DNA from: Ophioderma brevispina
Lineage: Eukaryota > Echinodermata > Ophiuroidea > Amphilepidida > Ophiodermatidae
Reading direction: 5' to 3'
Length of the DNA stretch: 64,000 bases
NCBI GenBank assembly: GCA_023653785.1
Contig: JAMKCH010088226.1
Location: forward strand, 29,061 to 93,060
Position numbers and translations under genes: made by a program. The notes under the pieces were generated by a model. The model was not told where the DNA came from and made no database searches. It worked only from the letters and a program-made list of their open reading frames with translations. This document shows positions 1-12,122 of the stretch, one piece after another (within the stretch, counting starts at the first letter, position 1; each line of letters starts with the position of its first letter).

Positions 1-222
1 ATATTTTTTAGGGTTACTTGTATAATTTACCACAGGTTCCTACAGTAAATCACTACATGATGTATATAAAATATTATGGCTCCATTGGCCTACTATACTT
101 CTCAAGATTTTTTTTAATTATTTATTTACTTTGTTTATGTCACTAGGTGTATGCATGATGAAAATCAGAATCACAGTAACTCTAATAAGATTTTTTATTT
201 TTGTCATGGGTACTTCCGTTAG

Positions 223-419
223 TGCATAAGGGGGGGGGCTCCTAGGGACCCATGCTAATTAACGCAAAAACGACGCGATGGAGTTTGATTTTTTTTCCAC
301 CAATGCAAGCGCAACTATAAGTTAGACAAATACAAAAATTATAAACCAAATATATTGCAGCGTTAAAAATCGCCGGCTGAAAAACAAAAAATGGGTCCCT
401 AGGAACCCCCCCTTATGCA
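223..419. mobile_element. Short inverted-repeat element (MITE), ~197 bp
   Basis: The two ends are near-perfect inverted repeats: TGCATAAGG, a G run, then TCCTAGGGACCCAT on the left; ATGGGTCCCTAGGA, a C run, then CCTTATGCA on the right. That is about 28 bp of terminal inverted repeat. The interior is AT-rich and has no coding potential. Flanks GTTAG (218-222) and GTTAA (420-424) could be a degenerate target duplication. Size and structure fit a non-autonomous DNA transposon. I cannot assign a superfamily, and no other copy is in the window. Confidence 0.75.
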
Positions 420-747
420 GTTAAGTGTTAATTTGAAGGCAATGTAATGATCATCTTAATAAGACAGGAGCCAAACAAACGATTGAAACCAAACGGGGTA
501 CGGCAGGCTTCGCTGTGGTTCGGAACACTCCGTAATTTGTGCACATTTGAATTGCGGAAAACCTGTTCTAAAGATTGTCCATACAATCAACTTATTGAAA
601 GGGTTAAATATTGTTCATACTCTTTTTCGGATCATGACTAATTGATCCAATGGGTAGATTTGGTTAGACCTGGGGCAAATAAACCTTTCTTTAGAGGAGG
701 TTGTGAAGGAGTAAAGGATGAACAAAGGTTGCGTTCACACACACATA

Positions 748-947
748 CTGTGAGCTAGTAAAATCTCAATTCCCTTGGCACATTTCAGTACCTTCCATTC
801 ACCAGTGTATTTAGAAAATACACCCCCTGGTTTTTGGGTATGATACATGATACCAAGATCACACAAGGTCAGTTCATGTCAATGTATGTACAAGTACAAC
901 CCACTGAAATATGTCCTTGGTGGATGAGCATATTGTAACTCACAGGG
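748..947. mobile_element. ~200-bp MITE, family B, copy 1
   Basis: The left end CTGTGAGCTA is complementary to the right-end region TAACTCACAG. ACATA flanks it on both sides (743-747 and 948-952), and the duplicated unit downstream has a single ACATA at the matching point, so a 5-bp target duplication is likely. A diverged second copy in the same orientation lies at 35593-35796 and ends at the homologous base. No coding potential. Confidence 0.75.
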
Positions 948-972
948 ACATAACCCAGCAATTTAGTCACGA

Positions 973-1144
973 CCGGTGTAGAAGAAATTATATCCGTTGT
1001 ACTCATAGTCCGACTACAACGGAAAGAATAGGGCACTCGATTCAGTTGACTCTTAACGCAACATTAGTTTCATGTTTTATTCCGTTGTCATCTATGGAGC
1101 CCGGACTGTGCCTCCCGGCGGACTATAATTACTTTCACACTGGT
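973..1144 (+). mobile_element. ~165-bp MITE, family A, copy 1
   Basis: One of four copies (others at 29210, 32337 and 63110). Shared internal landmarks are ATAGTCCG, GGGCA(A/C)TCGATTCAGTTGACTC, CGCAACATTAGTTTCA and GGAGCCCGGACT. Here the 162-bp element lies between CCGGT (973-977) and CTGGT (1140-1144). The neighbouring unit at 1317-1321 has just CCAGT at this place. About 40 bp of imperfect terminal inverted repeat is visible when copies are compared. Non-coding, so it must have moved with a transposase encoded elsewhere. Confidence 0.85.
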
Positions 1145-1432
1145 AATGCCCGAGTTAACGTAACGCTTTCTCCCTGATACATTAAGTATAGACAATAACA
1201 AATCATATAAGTCAGCGTTATAAAAACTAGGCTTGTTTGGACTCATTCGAAAAGCATGTGAAGTAAAGGGTGAACATAGTTTGCGTTCACACATAACTTA
1301 GCAATTTTAGTCACGACCAGTGATGGCCGAGTTAACGTAATGATTTCCTCCTGACAAAAAGCAAATCACATAAGTCAGTGTCAAAAACTATTGATTTAAG
1401 ACTAGGCTTGTTTGGACTCATTCGAAAGCATA

Positions 1433-4110
1433 TTTCATGCTGCTTCCGAATATGACCTTGCAAATGCATAAATTAAACATTTTGAACTATGATGACTATA
1501 ATAGCTTGCATGCCAGGCAGTTTATACTTTTCACACATAAATTAATCGTCTTACGCGTCTATGCGGGGAGTGTTTATGTTCACTTTCAAATCAACTTTGC
1601 CCATGACTAGGCCCACATTGGAATACACCCACGCATAGGTTTAGTCGTGGTCAAGTCATGACTGGACATGACCGGTCATGACTAAACACCGATATGTGAA
1701 CGAGTCTAGCAGTGTAATATCTTTACTCTTCTAAACTGGCCTCAGGCGTGTTGAAAAAGACCGTGATACTTAGAGTGATGGGTGTAGATGATCCTCTATA
1801 CTCTTTTCGATAAAGCCCTTACCTAAGTTTCCAAACGACCTTTTTGAAATTACTGAGCTGCAGCTCAACAAAGGATAAACACCACAAGATATAAGCAAAT
1901 ACAAATATGGAAAACAACAACAAACAAATAACCAAATAGACAAACAATCGCTACACTGGGTCTTTAATTTCCTCTGCTTAAACATGTTAAAGGTTTTTAT
2001 CAGTGGCTCGTTACAACAATGAATTATACATTTCCTTTTAAAAGTAAGAAACGCTAAAAATATTAAACCATGTGCCAAGCATAATAAGACAAGCCAAGGA
2101 TATCCAAGTGTTTCGAATATCTAATTCCTTTCTTTTCTGTTTTTATCAACCAAGCCCTACCCGAATTCAAACCAAGCTATCGCCGCGCTGTTTTATTAAT
2201 CCCATTAACCCCACCTTTAACCCTTAAGTGGGGGAAAACCGAGTAAATATTTAATCCCTATGGTGCACCGAGCTACGTAGATCCAGACTTAATCTGTTGT
2301 CATCCGGGACGTATGCCGATGTTATCTCTCTTTTAAATCCTTACGTTGGGCTCCCTGTTGGCTTTAAAGACACTCTATAGTCCAGGCAAGAGACGATTCC
2401 ATCTATAAAAATAGTGTTGTTACGATTCTACGAATGCGAAGGTTTTTGATATTCTTCTCCATTTCAAGTGGTCTTTTTCAAGTTTTATTTTTTTCACAAT
2501 AATTTGTCATAAGAATGAAGATTAATTTCCAATTAAGACACAAACGACAATAGAAATACGCCCTCTCTACAACATTCTATTATCGATATTGCCAGTCCTA
2601 TCCCCTCTGCTTGTTGCCAATAGACATGTTAGAATATTATATCTGCGCAATTACAATGGCGTAACAAATTTAAAGGGAGGGATTGGGAAATCGCAAGGCC
2701 AAGAGTGGATACGAGTCCCCGACACCAAACTAATGGAGAAAAAATATTCAAAACAATGTACTTCAGTTAAAAATGCACAAAAAGAATTTGTAATTTTATC
2801 ACAACATTTCACAGAAGAATGGTGCTTTGAATCAAAATAATATTTACCTTTGATTTGGAGGAGGGGGAAATTCCTATCCTGGTTGTTACGTTACACCATG
2901 CTATACCTGCATAGCCTTATAAACTAGAAAGGGCCGCACTTGTTAGTGATATAACAGATTAACTATCACAGCCATGGACTAACTCCAATGAAAAATGATA
3001 GGACGTAATAACGTCTTCTGTAAAATTGGATGACTATTATATCCCGCCTTGGTTGATTGGGCGTGACTGGAGGTTGTCAATTCAAAGGAAAAAGCGTGAA
3101 CTGACCAGTCCCGATAATTTTACGCGTGACCAATCAAACGCAAAATTATTATCACCTGTTTTGATCGACACATGATGTGGACTATGCAAAACAGCTTTGA
3201 TTTTCACTCTTATTAAAATACACGTATATAAACTACAAATTATTTTTTTAGTTTGCTTGCCAATTCAACACAAACAAAATGAAACCATTTCACAATGAAA
3301 AACGTTCCTTGATAAAATTTTAAAAACAATCCAAGATATAAAACTTGTATAAACCCTCTTTGCCATTAATAATAGATCATTGAAGCCGTATTTATAACAA
3401 TATTATTGCAAATAATGACTGACCTTTATGAAGCGACTTAACCAGAGGAATTATACACATTGACCAATGACAATTTCATTGACATCAATGCAATTTGTTA
3501 GTAAATTACAATAACTGTAGGGCTCATATAAAAGTTAAATACCTCCGGAAACTATATCAATAACATTATTCGGCAACCGTTTGTTTAAAAATGAATTGAT
3601 CCAATTTAAGGATGGATATCATATAAAAAGAGAACAAAATCATATTCTGTTTAATGTGAAAACATAATATTTAGCTTATTGTTAAGAAGCTTTTTAGAAG
3701 GCACCGATATTTTGTATTCGTGGAATACCCTACTTTTCACACATTTTCGGGCTAAGTGCTAATGCATAAGTAAAACAGAAGTGAATAGGATTTATCCAAG
3801 AATACTTTATAGTTTTCCAATATATTAGATATTTCAATGCGAGACACATGTTAAAATGTTATGAACGTGAAAAGTTTATTTTATGGTACGCGTATAATCA
3901 ATGATGTATAATCATGTTGTTTGACCGCAGATTTCATTTTTATTTTTTTTCCGAATCGATATGTATTTCGATGAATTACAGCCCTAATTACTAAAAAAAC
4001 CACTGAAAGTATTCCCAAATATTGTAAGTGTCTGAATATTTTGCATAAAAAATATCAGAAGTCCGTGAACAAGCTTAGTCTGTGTTTTTTCATGTAATAT
4101 TCAAGGCGCG
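1433..4110. other. AT-rich non-coding stretch
   Basis: No recognisable gene. Open frames here (up to 102 codons, e.g. 1770-2078 minus and 2589-2840 plus) have no motif I know and no splice context. A small palindrome with GACATGACCGGTCATGAC lies near 1665-1685. Confidence 0.5.
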
Positions 4111-4120
4111 ACCTATTTCT

Positions 4121-4304
4121 ACGTACATTTTTCATTTTCACTAACTATTTGTTTTGCAATGGATATCTTTATTCGAAATTCATACAGGAGTAAATAAGTA
4201 CTCCCGTACTTATGTACACGTACATTTGTCATTTTCACTAACCCATCATTAACTATTTGTTTTGCAATGGATATCTTTATTCCAAATTCACACAGGAAGT
4301 AAGT
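4121..4304 (+). repeat. Two-unit direct repeat, ~90 bp
   Basis: The block ACGTACATTT...TCACTAAC...ACTATTTGTTTTGCAATG plus GATATCTTTATTC and an ACAGGA end occurs at about 4121-4190 and again at about 4215-4304. The second unit carries a small extra segment (CCATCATTA). It is a local tandem duplication; function unknown. Confidence 0.75.
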
Positions 4305-4863
4305 AAGTTAAAAGTGGGTATATCCACTTTCGGGTGGAAATTGTCATATTTCAATATTTTGCATTTCCTTTTACTGCTTTGGAGTCAGCATTGAAAAAAA
4401 ATAAATGCAAAGTGGTTGATTAAGTGTTTTGTTCGTTTGTTTTTGATAACGGTTAATTAATTTAAAATCTAATCAGAAAGAGTACCAAGCAAGCAAAACT
4501 CCTATCAATTATTTGGTTTAATCTATTAGGTCTATCAAGTCTAAATTTTAGTCAAGCAACTGTACAGTTTTACAATCACCATGTGTGATAAATACATTCA
4601 TATTAGTCCGAACATGCTTATTCTGATGTAATTGGCGATGACCCGCAACCCACGGAAGTTCACCAGCGTCAATGCATTTAATTTATTAGAGCAATAAAGT
4701 TTGACATGGGAGGCAAAAACCAGTAGTACATTAATTATACGTATACTTTTACAAGCAATTTTGACGTCTGTCTTTGCTACTTATCTTATTTTAACGTCTC
4801 CTGGACAAGCGCGTTAAGGAAAGATGGCAACTTAATTTGGTAAATTAAACCATGACCATGTGA

Positions 4864-4922
4864 CACGTGGAATAATGAACTCGCCATAGCAGAAGTCACG
4901 TGCCTGCCGGTTAAATCACGTG
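4864..4922. promoter_or_regulatory. Cluster of three CACGTG E-boxes
   Basis: Perfect palindromic CACGTG hexamers sit at 4864-4869, 4897-4902 and 4917-4922. This hexamer is bound by bHLH-type factors such as USF, Myc and MITF. In DNA this AT-rich one copy is expected only every several kilobases, so three in 59 bp stands out. A TATAAAG (about 5088) and a short ATG frame (from 5136, 19 codons) follow, but no gene is recognisable. Regulatory role is inferred only. Confidence 0.35.
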
Positions 4923-5224
4923 CTTGGAATCTCGTAGAAGCATTAAGTCTAGCTCGCCAGTGTAGTTTACTCGGAAAAATTGATCTTTATTGTAGTATTT
5001 TGGTGTGGTGATTTATAACATGTACACATAATCGGCAATTTTGTGGTTCCATTCGCGCCTCTGCTAACACATATTTGCAGCCCCATGGATATAAAGGGTG
5101 AGGCGGATCTAATAGTGGGTGTGTCGTCACTAAAAATGGTTGCGTCTCAGAATGTTACTAGAGAAACCTTCGTGATGTGCGCATTTATTAATTAACTCGA
5201 TGCCGACACCCAAATTTACAAGAA

Positions 5225-5350
5225 ATATTTGATTAACATGGAGTTGTGCTTTTTAAAGCTGATTTGATTAATTAAAAATGTTAGAAAAAAGTAATTAACA
5301 TGAAGTTGTGTTTGTTAATAACTGAATTTGATTAATTAAAATATTAAAGA
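5225..5350 (+). repeat. Two-unit AT-rich direct repeat, ~65 bp
   Basis: TTAACATGGAGTTGTG...TTTGATTAATTAAAA (about 5230-5285) is repeated as TTAACATGAAGTTGTG...TTTGATTAATTAAAA (about 5295-5345). Simple local duplication. Confidence 0.65.
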
Positions 5351-5369
5351 AATGTAAAGTCCTTCACAA

Positions 5370-5605
5370 GCACACAGATGCAGATAGATATACACGCGCA
5401 CACATCAACGTACACCCACCCATACACAACCACCCACCCACCCACACCCACACGCTCACTCCACACCCGCACACGTACATGCGTGTGTGTTGTATACATA
5501 CGATACGGCCTAAAATTATGGCTAAAGGATGGAAGGGAGTGTATACATAGATGCATGGATGCATGGATTGATAGATGAATGCATGGATGCGTGGATGTAT
5601 TAATA
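5370..5605. repeat. Simple sequence: CA/CCCA-rich and GATGCATG-rich tract
   Basis: 5378-5480 is strand-asymmetric and rich in CACA and CACCCA units; 5535-5600 is made of GATGCATGGATG-like units. Three overlapping open frames on both strands here are by-products of low complexity, not genes. Confidence 0.8.
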
Positions 5606-5760
5606 AATGGAAAACGACAAAACAGTTCTTTATTCCAATTGTTGCACACTTATGATTCAGGACAGTCACGCCAAATAACCAAATGTCAATTTTCACTTTA
5701 ACATTAAGAATTCATTAAACATGCTTTAGCACCTTAAAATTTAACGCAATTTATCTATAC

Positions 5761-6113
5761 TTAAAGGTGCGACGAGAGATCTCAAAACAGAATGTCCCTA
5801 GAAATGTGAAAATTCTGATTTTTGCACGGGTGTAAAGCTTTCTATCAAAAATATCCCCATCTGAAAGGATTAAGCTGATAAATATTTCTTTGGTACAAAA
5901 ATTGTGAAATTTCTAATTTCCTATAGGAGCAAATAGGAAATTCAGCCTATGTTTTCTATTAAAATCTAAGCATATACAAATCACCTTTTGTTTTAATTTC
6001 AAGCTATTTCTGTAGCCAAATAGGTAGGGAAGCTATTGAGTGTCTAATCTTTATGAAATCACTACATATCACAGAAAAATTGGATGACTTGAAATCTCTC
6101 GTTGCACCTTTAA
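5761..6113 (+). mobile_element. TTAA-flanked MITE, family C, copy 1 (~350 bp)
   Basis: Starts TTAAAGGTGCGACGAGAGAT and ends with its near complement, ATCTCTCGTTGCACCTTTAA. The terminal inverted repeat is about 20 bp and the terminal TTAA is consistent with a TTAA target duplication, as in piggyBac and Kolobok superfamilies. Internal landmarks (TTTTTGCAC, AAGCTTTCTATCAAA, AATTCAGCCTATGTTTT) recur at 9351-9689 and, on the other strand, at 20817-21256. Non-coding. Confidence 0.85.
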
Positions 6114-6399
6114 GATTAACCCAATAAGTGAGCTGTTACAAGGTTTCAGAAATAAAGTGTCATTTTTAGTAATAACTTTACAAACCTAGGCTGTATACAA
6201 AGTTGACAACCCTCCATTTATTCGATTTTTATTCAAAAAAGGCAAAGAGACAGAACAGAAGAGGGAGCGATATATAGAGAGACGGAAAAATAGCAAACGG
6301 GAAGGCAGAACAGAAAAAGGAAGAAAAAAAGAGCTTGAAACTACTACTATAATTGTTCCCACTTCATGCATACAATCATAAAATTAACTCGTGTTGAGC

Positions 6400-8690
6400 A
6401 TATTCTGTTCACATAAAACAGAATCTGTATTCCATCGGTATACAAGGGTTTCTTGACAACCGAAGATGCATTAACTTCCGGAAAGCCAAAAGGTTGACAC
6501 GTTGGCATCTTGAAAGTGTTTTGTGGTCGGCTATTATGATTCAGACCAATTTTGCGCCATTTTGGTCACTCTGTGCTCGAGATAAAATAGAAAAAGAAGC
6601 GTACAATAAGATGGCTTTGAAAGTGAGCATTAGAAGCAGAGGATGGGTCCTTTTACCTACTTGAAGTGGCTCAAGAACCATACCCAAAGTGGATGCTTGA
6701 CAAGTCAAGATGACCTAGGACGATTCACAATGGCGTCAAAGGTTACATAGAAGTGGCGCAACTGGTTCGACTAAAAAGCTCTTTGCTATCTTGAGGATGA
6801 GCTAGAGTTTGCTTGGTAAATCCGCTGAAGCTTTCACCATATCCAGATTGTATGTCGTCACGTACTCGGAGGAACAAAGTAAAGTATGGAGCAAAGTCCC
6901 ATGAGATCCCGTGAAGGCGATATTAACGCATTCATCCCTTCTTCCGGCTAGAAGACTTGGTAAAGTTTGATCAGCAAATCGGTGTGGGATAAATCTTTGT
7001 AAGGAAAAATAGAAGACATATCGCTTAGCGGGGAATTTTCCGATGGCCGGGGCCAATGATTCAACCTGCAGTGTTGACAAGAAGCAAGCTAATATTCATT
7101 CTGCGATGGAGAGGTAGAATATTGCCTAGCCGCTTGTTCCCTAGAGGCCACCAAAGGGTTAAGTTCCTCTGGCGCAATATGCGACGCTGATGTCCGGGTT
7201 TATATTGCTTAGGTTTAAAGGCTTTGGCTACTTGTCTTAGGCCTGCATCTTTTTCTGGACAACTTCATACATAAGTCTTACATTTTAACGTGCTAACTGT
7301 GACATGATAAAACGCCAGTAAGCAAAAATCGAAGAAGGACACGTAGTTTAAAGATGAACTAGAAGTCACGAAAGACTTTCGCTCGATCAATTAATTACAT
7401 GGGTCGTGTCACTTCTCTAGGCTAGATAGTCAAGGATTATAATGGCAAATGCATTTCGTTCTGTTCGGGAGTTTCTTATGGGCGATTTGATGGGCGATTT
7501 TTCAAATTGAATTCGTATTTTATCCGGGCCAAAAGATTTTATAAAATCTTAGGTCTCGACCTCACATTTGGTAGCCAATTTCTCGCAAAAGAACTAATTG
7601 GAAATTCGTGTCCAGTGACCGTGACAATTGGAAATCGAAATGGTCTGAGACTGAATTGTACGAGACAAGAATTTAAAAAAGAAGAAAAGGCCAAAGCTAG
7701 TGTCAAATGAAAAAAAATAACCGAAAAAAACTCGAATAACATGAGATCGATTGGTCTGTCGGGCGAACAAGATTATTGACCCTTGCATTAAATATATGGG
7801 TCTTTGGTGCCAAAGTGTCAGAAATAACGTGGTGTGACATAATTTTACATGAGGTTTTTTACCTTCCATGCAATAGAGCGGTCAATGACATACACGGTGT
7901 TATTTCATCCAATTATTTCCCGCCAATTTCTTTTCGATAGTCTGCCAGCTAACAAAATGTTAGAAGCATAATTCACCAGTCTTATATTCAGATATCTGTA
8001 ATGAAACGGCGTGGCTATTCACTCGAGACTAATGCTTTTGTAACTTGTTGGCAATATTATCTGCTTTCAAGACTTATAACACAGATATCCAGAAAAAAAG
8101 AGGAACTCGAAGTCACATGTTGAGATCTTCTAATTTTGAAGCGACAGGATTGAATAAGGGAAGACACTTTAGCCTCAGGGCACGCGGTGTATCATGGGAT
8201 AGAAAATCGAATAAACACTATTGACGGCTGACACTCAAGATGTGTAGATTTGATTTTTATCCAGGAACTCAACCTTTTCATCAGGTGCAGCGTTGCAATG
8301 GCTATCTTTTTTTAGATTTAATTCTTTTTGACGATACACGTGGCACAATGCATTCGATTCGACAACACCGTAAAAATACTTAGCATTTGGAGAAAGTACT
8401 TGGTGGGCTCATGTGCCTTAATCACCTTTCTATGAGAGGAGTTACTCGTGCAATAGCAGAAACCCCAAATAGCCACCTTAAAATGCCATATGGTTTAATA
8501 CACTCGCTCACATGCAGTGCAGCATGAAGATGATTGAAGTGAAAACAAAACAAACAATTCGACATAAATAATCATTTAAAAATAAATATATTTAGGGTTA
8601 ATGTTTTCTGGATAATTCGTGGTCATTCGAAATATATTGAAAGAAACACCCACACTATAGTCTATTTTAGTCGTGAAATTGCATATTGTC
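6400..8690. other. No recognisable gene; mixed-composition stretch
   Basis: 6480-7260 is somewhat richer in G+C than its surroundings and has a 92-codon minus frame (6802-7080), but I recognise no protein motif. It could be a decayed transposon interior or unannotated exon material. 7260-8690 is ordinary AT-rich sequence. Confidence 0.4.
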
Positions 8691-8695
8691 GAGGG

Positions 8696-8871
8696 TATTC
8701 TCTAAATTTCTTAGATTCAATTGGAGGACAAATCTGAATTTTGATTAAAATCTTTAATCTACTAGGTTTATATTTCAATTGATTTTGATTGAAATTTTTC
8801 ATCTTAACTTGAATTTGTCCCTAATATTATCCAATTAAGATGTATTTTTATTCTAAGGAATTTAGAGAGTA
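8696..8871. mobile_element. ~176-bp MITE with TACTCTCTAAAT-type ends
   Basis: The left end TATTCTCTAAATTTCTTAGA and the right end TCTAAGGAATTTAGAGAGTA are inverted repeats (two mismatches plus end variation). The inner part is AT-rich with further partial complementarity (AGGACAAAT against the complement of ATTTGTCC). Non-coding; single copy in the window. Confidence 0.75.
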
Positions 8872-9350
8872 TGGATCATTTGGAGGGAACACGCGTATAT
8901 CAAAATTCAAAAAATGAATTTCACACATCACACAATTAATCAATCATCAATAAATGAAATGTAAGGCGTATAATACGTACACTTTTCTAAAAAAAAAGAA
9001 TGACCCTTCCAACCCAACAGAATGAAAAAGTATGATAACACTCATCTTAAAAATCTTTAAATACCCTGATATTCCGCCATTTTGAGGCTACGTTGAAGTT
9101 TCAATACTTACAGATTTCTTTGTAGAAATCAAAATTCATATTTAAAAAAAATTAAACTCCAAATGTTAGTCACAGAATATAACAAATTAATTAAAGTGGA
9201 TGTCTTTAAAATTTTACTGACATTTGTATACGGATCTTATAAAACAGTCTTGGACAAAGTAAAATAGTATGAATATATAAGGTCAAATTGTATTACCACA
9301 TGCAAATCTTTAACTGCAATCTCATTATATGAATGAATGTGTTTGATTTG

Positions 9351-9689
9351 TTAAGGTGCAATGAGAGATTTCACATAACAGGCTATCTAAAAATGTAAAA
9401 ATTCTGATGTTTGCACTAATGTAATGCTTTCTATCAAAGTACCCCCATGTGAACTGAATAAGCTCAAAATCATTTTTTGGTACATAAAATGGTGCAATAT
9501 CTAATTTACTAGAGGAGCAGATACTAAATTCAGCCTATGTTTTGTATTGGAATTAAGCAAATCAAATTCGGCTTTTACACTTTCAAGGCATTTTTTTAGA
9601 CCAATACAAAGTAAGAAATTTATTGGGGGTCTTATCTATGAACTCACTACACATGATGGATGCCCCAAAATCTCTCGTTGCCCCTTTAG
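9351..9689 (+). mobile_element. TTAA-flanked MITE, family C, copy 2
   Basis: Begins TTAAGGTGCAATGAGAGATT and ends TCTCTCGTTGCCCCTTTAG. Shares with 5761-6113 the blocks AAAATTCTGAT, TTTGCAC, TGCTTTCTATCAAA and AAATTCAGCCTATGTTTT. Same strand as copy 1. Divergence is well above 10% by eye, so these are old insertions. Confidence 0.85.
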
Positions 9690-9850
9690 GTCATAAACGC
9701 GTTTATATCTTAATTAGACAAACGTATTAGTATGAATAACAATTTCATTATAAGCTCAATAGTGAATAAAGCGCTCTCTAAAACTTAAATGTTGCCAAAT
9801 GGATAAAATGCAGACTTTACTTTTTATCCCGTATGCCCATATGAGTTAAA

Positions 9851-10403
9851 GGGGACGCTTTAAAGCAACAACAGCACATTTTTTGAAGGGCGCCCCCAAT
9901 TTTCCTGATATTTTGAGATTTTTGCACAGTTGCATAAGTAATTGACTAGTAAACCTGTGAATGGTAGAGCTCAAAACTTTCCATGTGTCGCAAAAAAAGT
10001 AATTTTGTAGTTAGAATAGGGCCTAATTAATAATTCAACGGCTGCTGGAAACGTTCTTTCCATCTGAAATAGCCGGTAAGATTGCGCCATGTACGTGTCT
10101 ACGCTCATCTATTAGTTGTTCCGTCGATTCAGGTAAGTCAAGTTAGAGATGAGGTGACACTCTTTCATCTGGGACGGACATAAATTTGATGTTTTCAGCT
10201 TCGCCATTAAATTACAATCAGTGATCCCGATTGTAATTACAAAATCGCTTCTTTTATGACAAATAGGCATTTTTGAGCATTACCACTCTCAGGTATAGTT
10301 TACTAGACATTTTGCCAACACAACTGTGGAAAAATCTCAAATTTTGAAAATTGGGGGGGCGGTCTTCAAAAATGCGCTGTTATTGCCTTAACGACTTCGT
10401 CCC
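9851..10403. mobile_element. Foldback element with ~135-bp inverted arms
   Basis: The left arm, 9851-9985 (AAGGGGACG, ACAGCACATTTTTTGAAG, GCGCCCCCAATTTTC, TTGAGATTTTT, CACAGTTG, ACTAGTAAACCT), is matched by the reverse complement of about 10270-10403 (GGGACGAAG, ACAGCGCATTTTTGAAG, CCGCCCCCCCAATTTTC and so on). Spacer of about 280 bp. The end TTAAAGGGGACG resembles other TTAAAGG-ended elements here. Non-coding. Confidence 0.8.
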
Positions 10404-11760
10404 TTGTTATATATAGAATATCGGTAAAAAATGAAAAAGTGAGATTTCAGAAAAGAATTCCCACAATCATTTACACATTTATGCTCAGTATGTTTTGATT
10501 CCTTGCTACATTCGGCGGAAATAAACATGTTCAAAAAGTTCTTTTCGTATGTACGATTTCAACATCAAATATTGTGTAAACTGGGCGAAGTATGAATTCT
10601 CGACGTGGACAATCTCCCGGCATTCACAAACCTGGATGCGATGTAATATTGATTACAAAAGAAGAAAACGCTTATAAAATTCACAACATCTATAAATTAA
10701 ATGGTAGTTATTTTTTTCCCAGTTAATCGGTGGACTGAGGCAAAATTGAAACTTCTCATTTTAAATCGTACTTTAGATGAAACTGTTCTAGATAAACTGG
10801 CGTTATCAATCACTTAGGACGTGTTAAAATCTATTCGTTATTTTAAACTCTTATAGAAAGTGCTTTTATCTAGGGGATCTCAGTTTTGACGCATTAAGGA
10901 AGCAATTGTCCACCTTTTTCAACCGACGGATGGACGATTGTTTACCGTCCCTTGTCAAAACTGAATTGTTCCTTGGCAAAAGTGTTTCCCAAATGTTTTA
11001 AAAAAAAGAAATAGATTTTAACATGTTAAACACAAGAAAGGTATTGACTCTTTTGTTTTCATTTGATGTAAATATCACAAGTATTATCAAACCGTATGGC
11101 TTATAATAACTCATACCATCTCTTGGCATTTTGTTTACATCTTGTACATCCAGTGGATGCGAAGTGGGAACAAAATCTGAAACGTCCCTTATCTCATTAT
11201 TATTAAAACTCTGAAATGTCAAAGGAACATGGAAATATATACAGGCGATAACATCAAGTATTAATACGTACGCACTGATCAGTTGTGAAAATTTGATAAC
11301 ATTGATAAGTCAGATTTTTTTCTAGAAGATAAAAGAAAATAACAAGACGCGCGTTTTAATATCACCAAGTACTGCCATTAATTCTCAAAGTGAGTTGAAT
11401 GCAATGCATTGGGATATTTTGCTGTAGCAATTATGAGTAATTTACGTTGTAAGCAATCATATTTTGCGACCAAACGATAAAAGTTTTCACTTGTAATAAT
11501 CAATCGATTTGATCAATTATCTTTGATCCTCGCGATCCGGATTAACTTACTCAGAGATGAAGTAGTGATGAAAATGATTTCTTTATTTCAATTCTTTTCG
11601 TGATCCATAGCCATGCCATATGACTTACTATAAAGAAAATGAGAAGTTGATATCAACGAAACTGTTCCTTAGTATGGCGTGCCTAATTTTATATCCAGAT
11701 TCGGGTGTCTCTGCTTTGGTGATTTTGAATTACTGACCGTGAATGGACAGAAATCACAAT
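10404..11760. other. AT-rich stretch without a gene
   Basis: Nothing recognisable beyond a weak inverted repeat at about 10869-10968 (TCTCAGTTTTGAC against GTCAAAACTGA). Confidence 0.5.
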
Positions 11761-11762
11761 AA

Positions 11763-12122
11763 AAGACACTATCAGTGATTTGCCAAATCAGAAAATTGAA
11801 AAAATCATAAAAAATCAGATTTTTGCATGTATGTAACGAGTATGTGTATCCTAACATACTCTGCAAATGATAAGGCCAAAAGCAACCTAATATAGACAAA
11901 ATCTTAGATTTTAGTCATTACTGTCCGTTCGGACACTTACTACAACACGTAATTGAATGGAGATTCGTATCTTGGAATATTGCCGTTTTCTTCCTTTCTT
12001 GAGAATTCTACAGTTGTAAAAAGTAACTTATGGGAATTCTATAGACTTATCCTTCAATTTTAAGCTATTCCTGCAAATTTCAAATATTTTGACCCTTTGT
12101 GATAAATCACTGATAGTGTCTT
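11763..12122 (+). mobile_element. ~360-bp MITE, family D, copy 1
   Basis: Perfect 18-bp terminal inverted repeats: AAGACACTATCAGTGATT at 11763-11780 and its complement at 12105-12122. The right half (ACACGTAATTGAATGG, GATTCGTAT, TTTTCTTCCTTTCT, TATTCCTGCAAATTT) recurs at about 30007-30194. Non-coding. Confidence 0.85.

Larger units (their letters stand above)
706..1432 (+). repeat. Tandem duplication; left unit expanded by two insertions
   Basis: The sequence 1256-1432 (from GTAAAGGGTGAACA to GACTCATTCGAAAGCAT) matches 706-1256 from end to end, but the left unit is about 550 bp instead of ~177 bp. The extra length is accounted for by two inserted elements at 748-947 and 973-1144. The right unit therefore serves as the empty-site reference for both. 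Units differ by scattered substitutions and small indels, so the duplication is not recent. Confidence 0.8.

Noticed and set aside
6802..7080. 92-codon minus frame as a gene
   Set aside because: No recognisable domain, no homologous frame elsewhere in the window and no splice or polyadenylation context.
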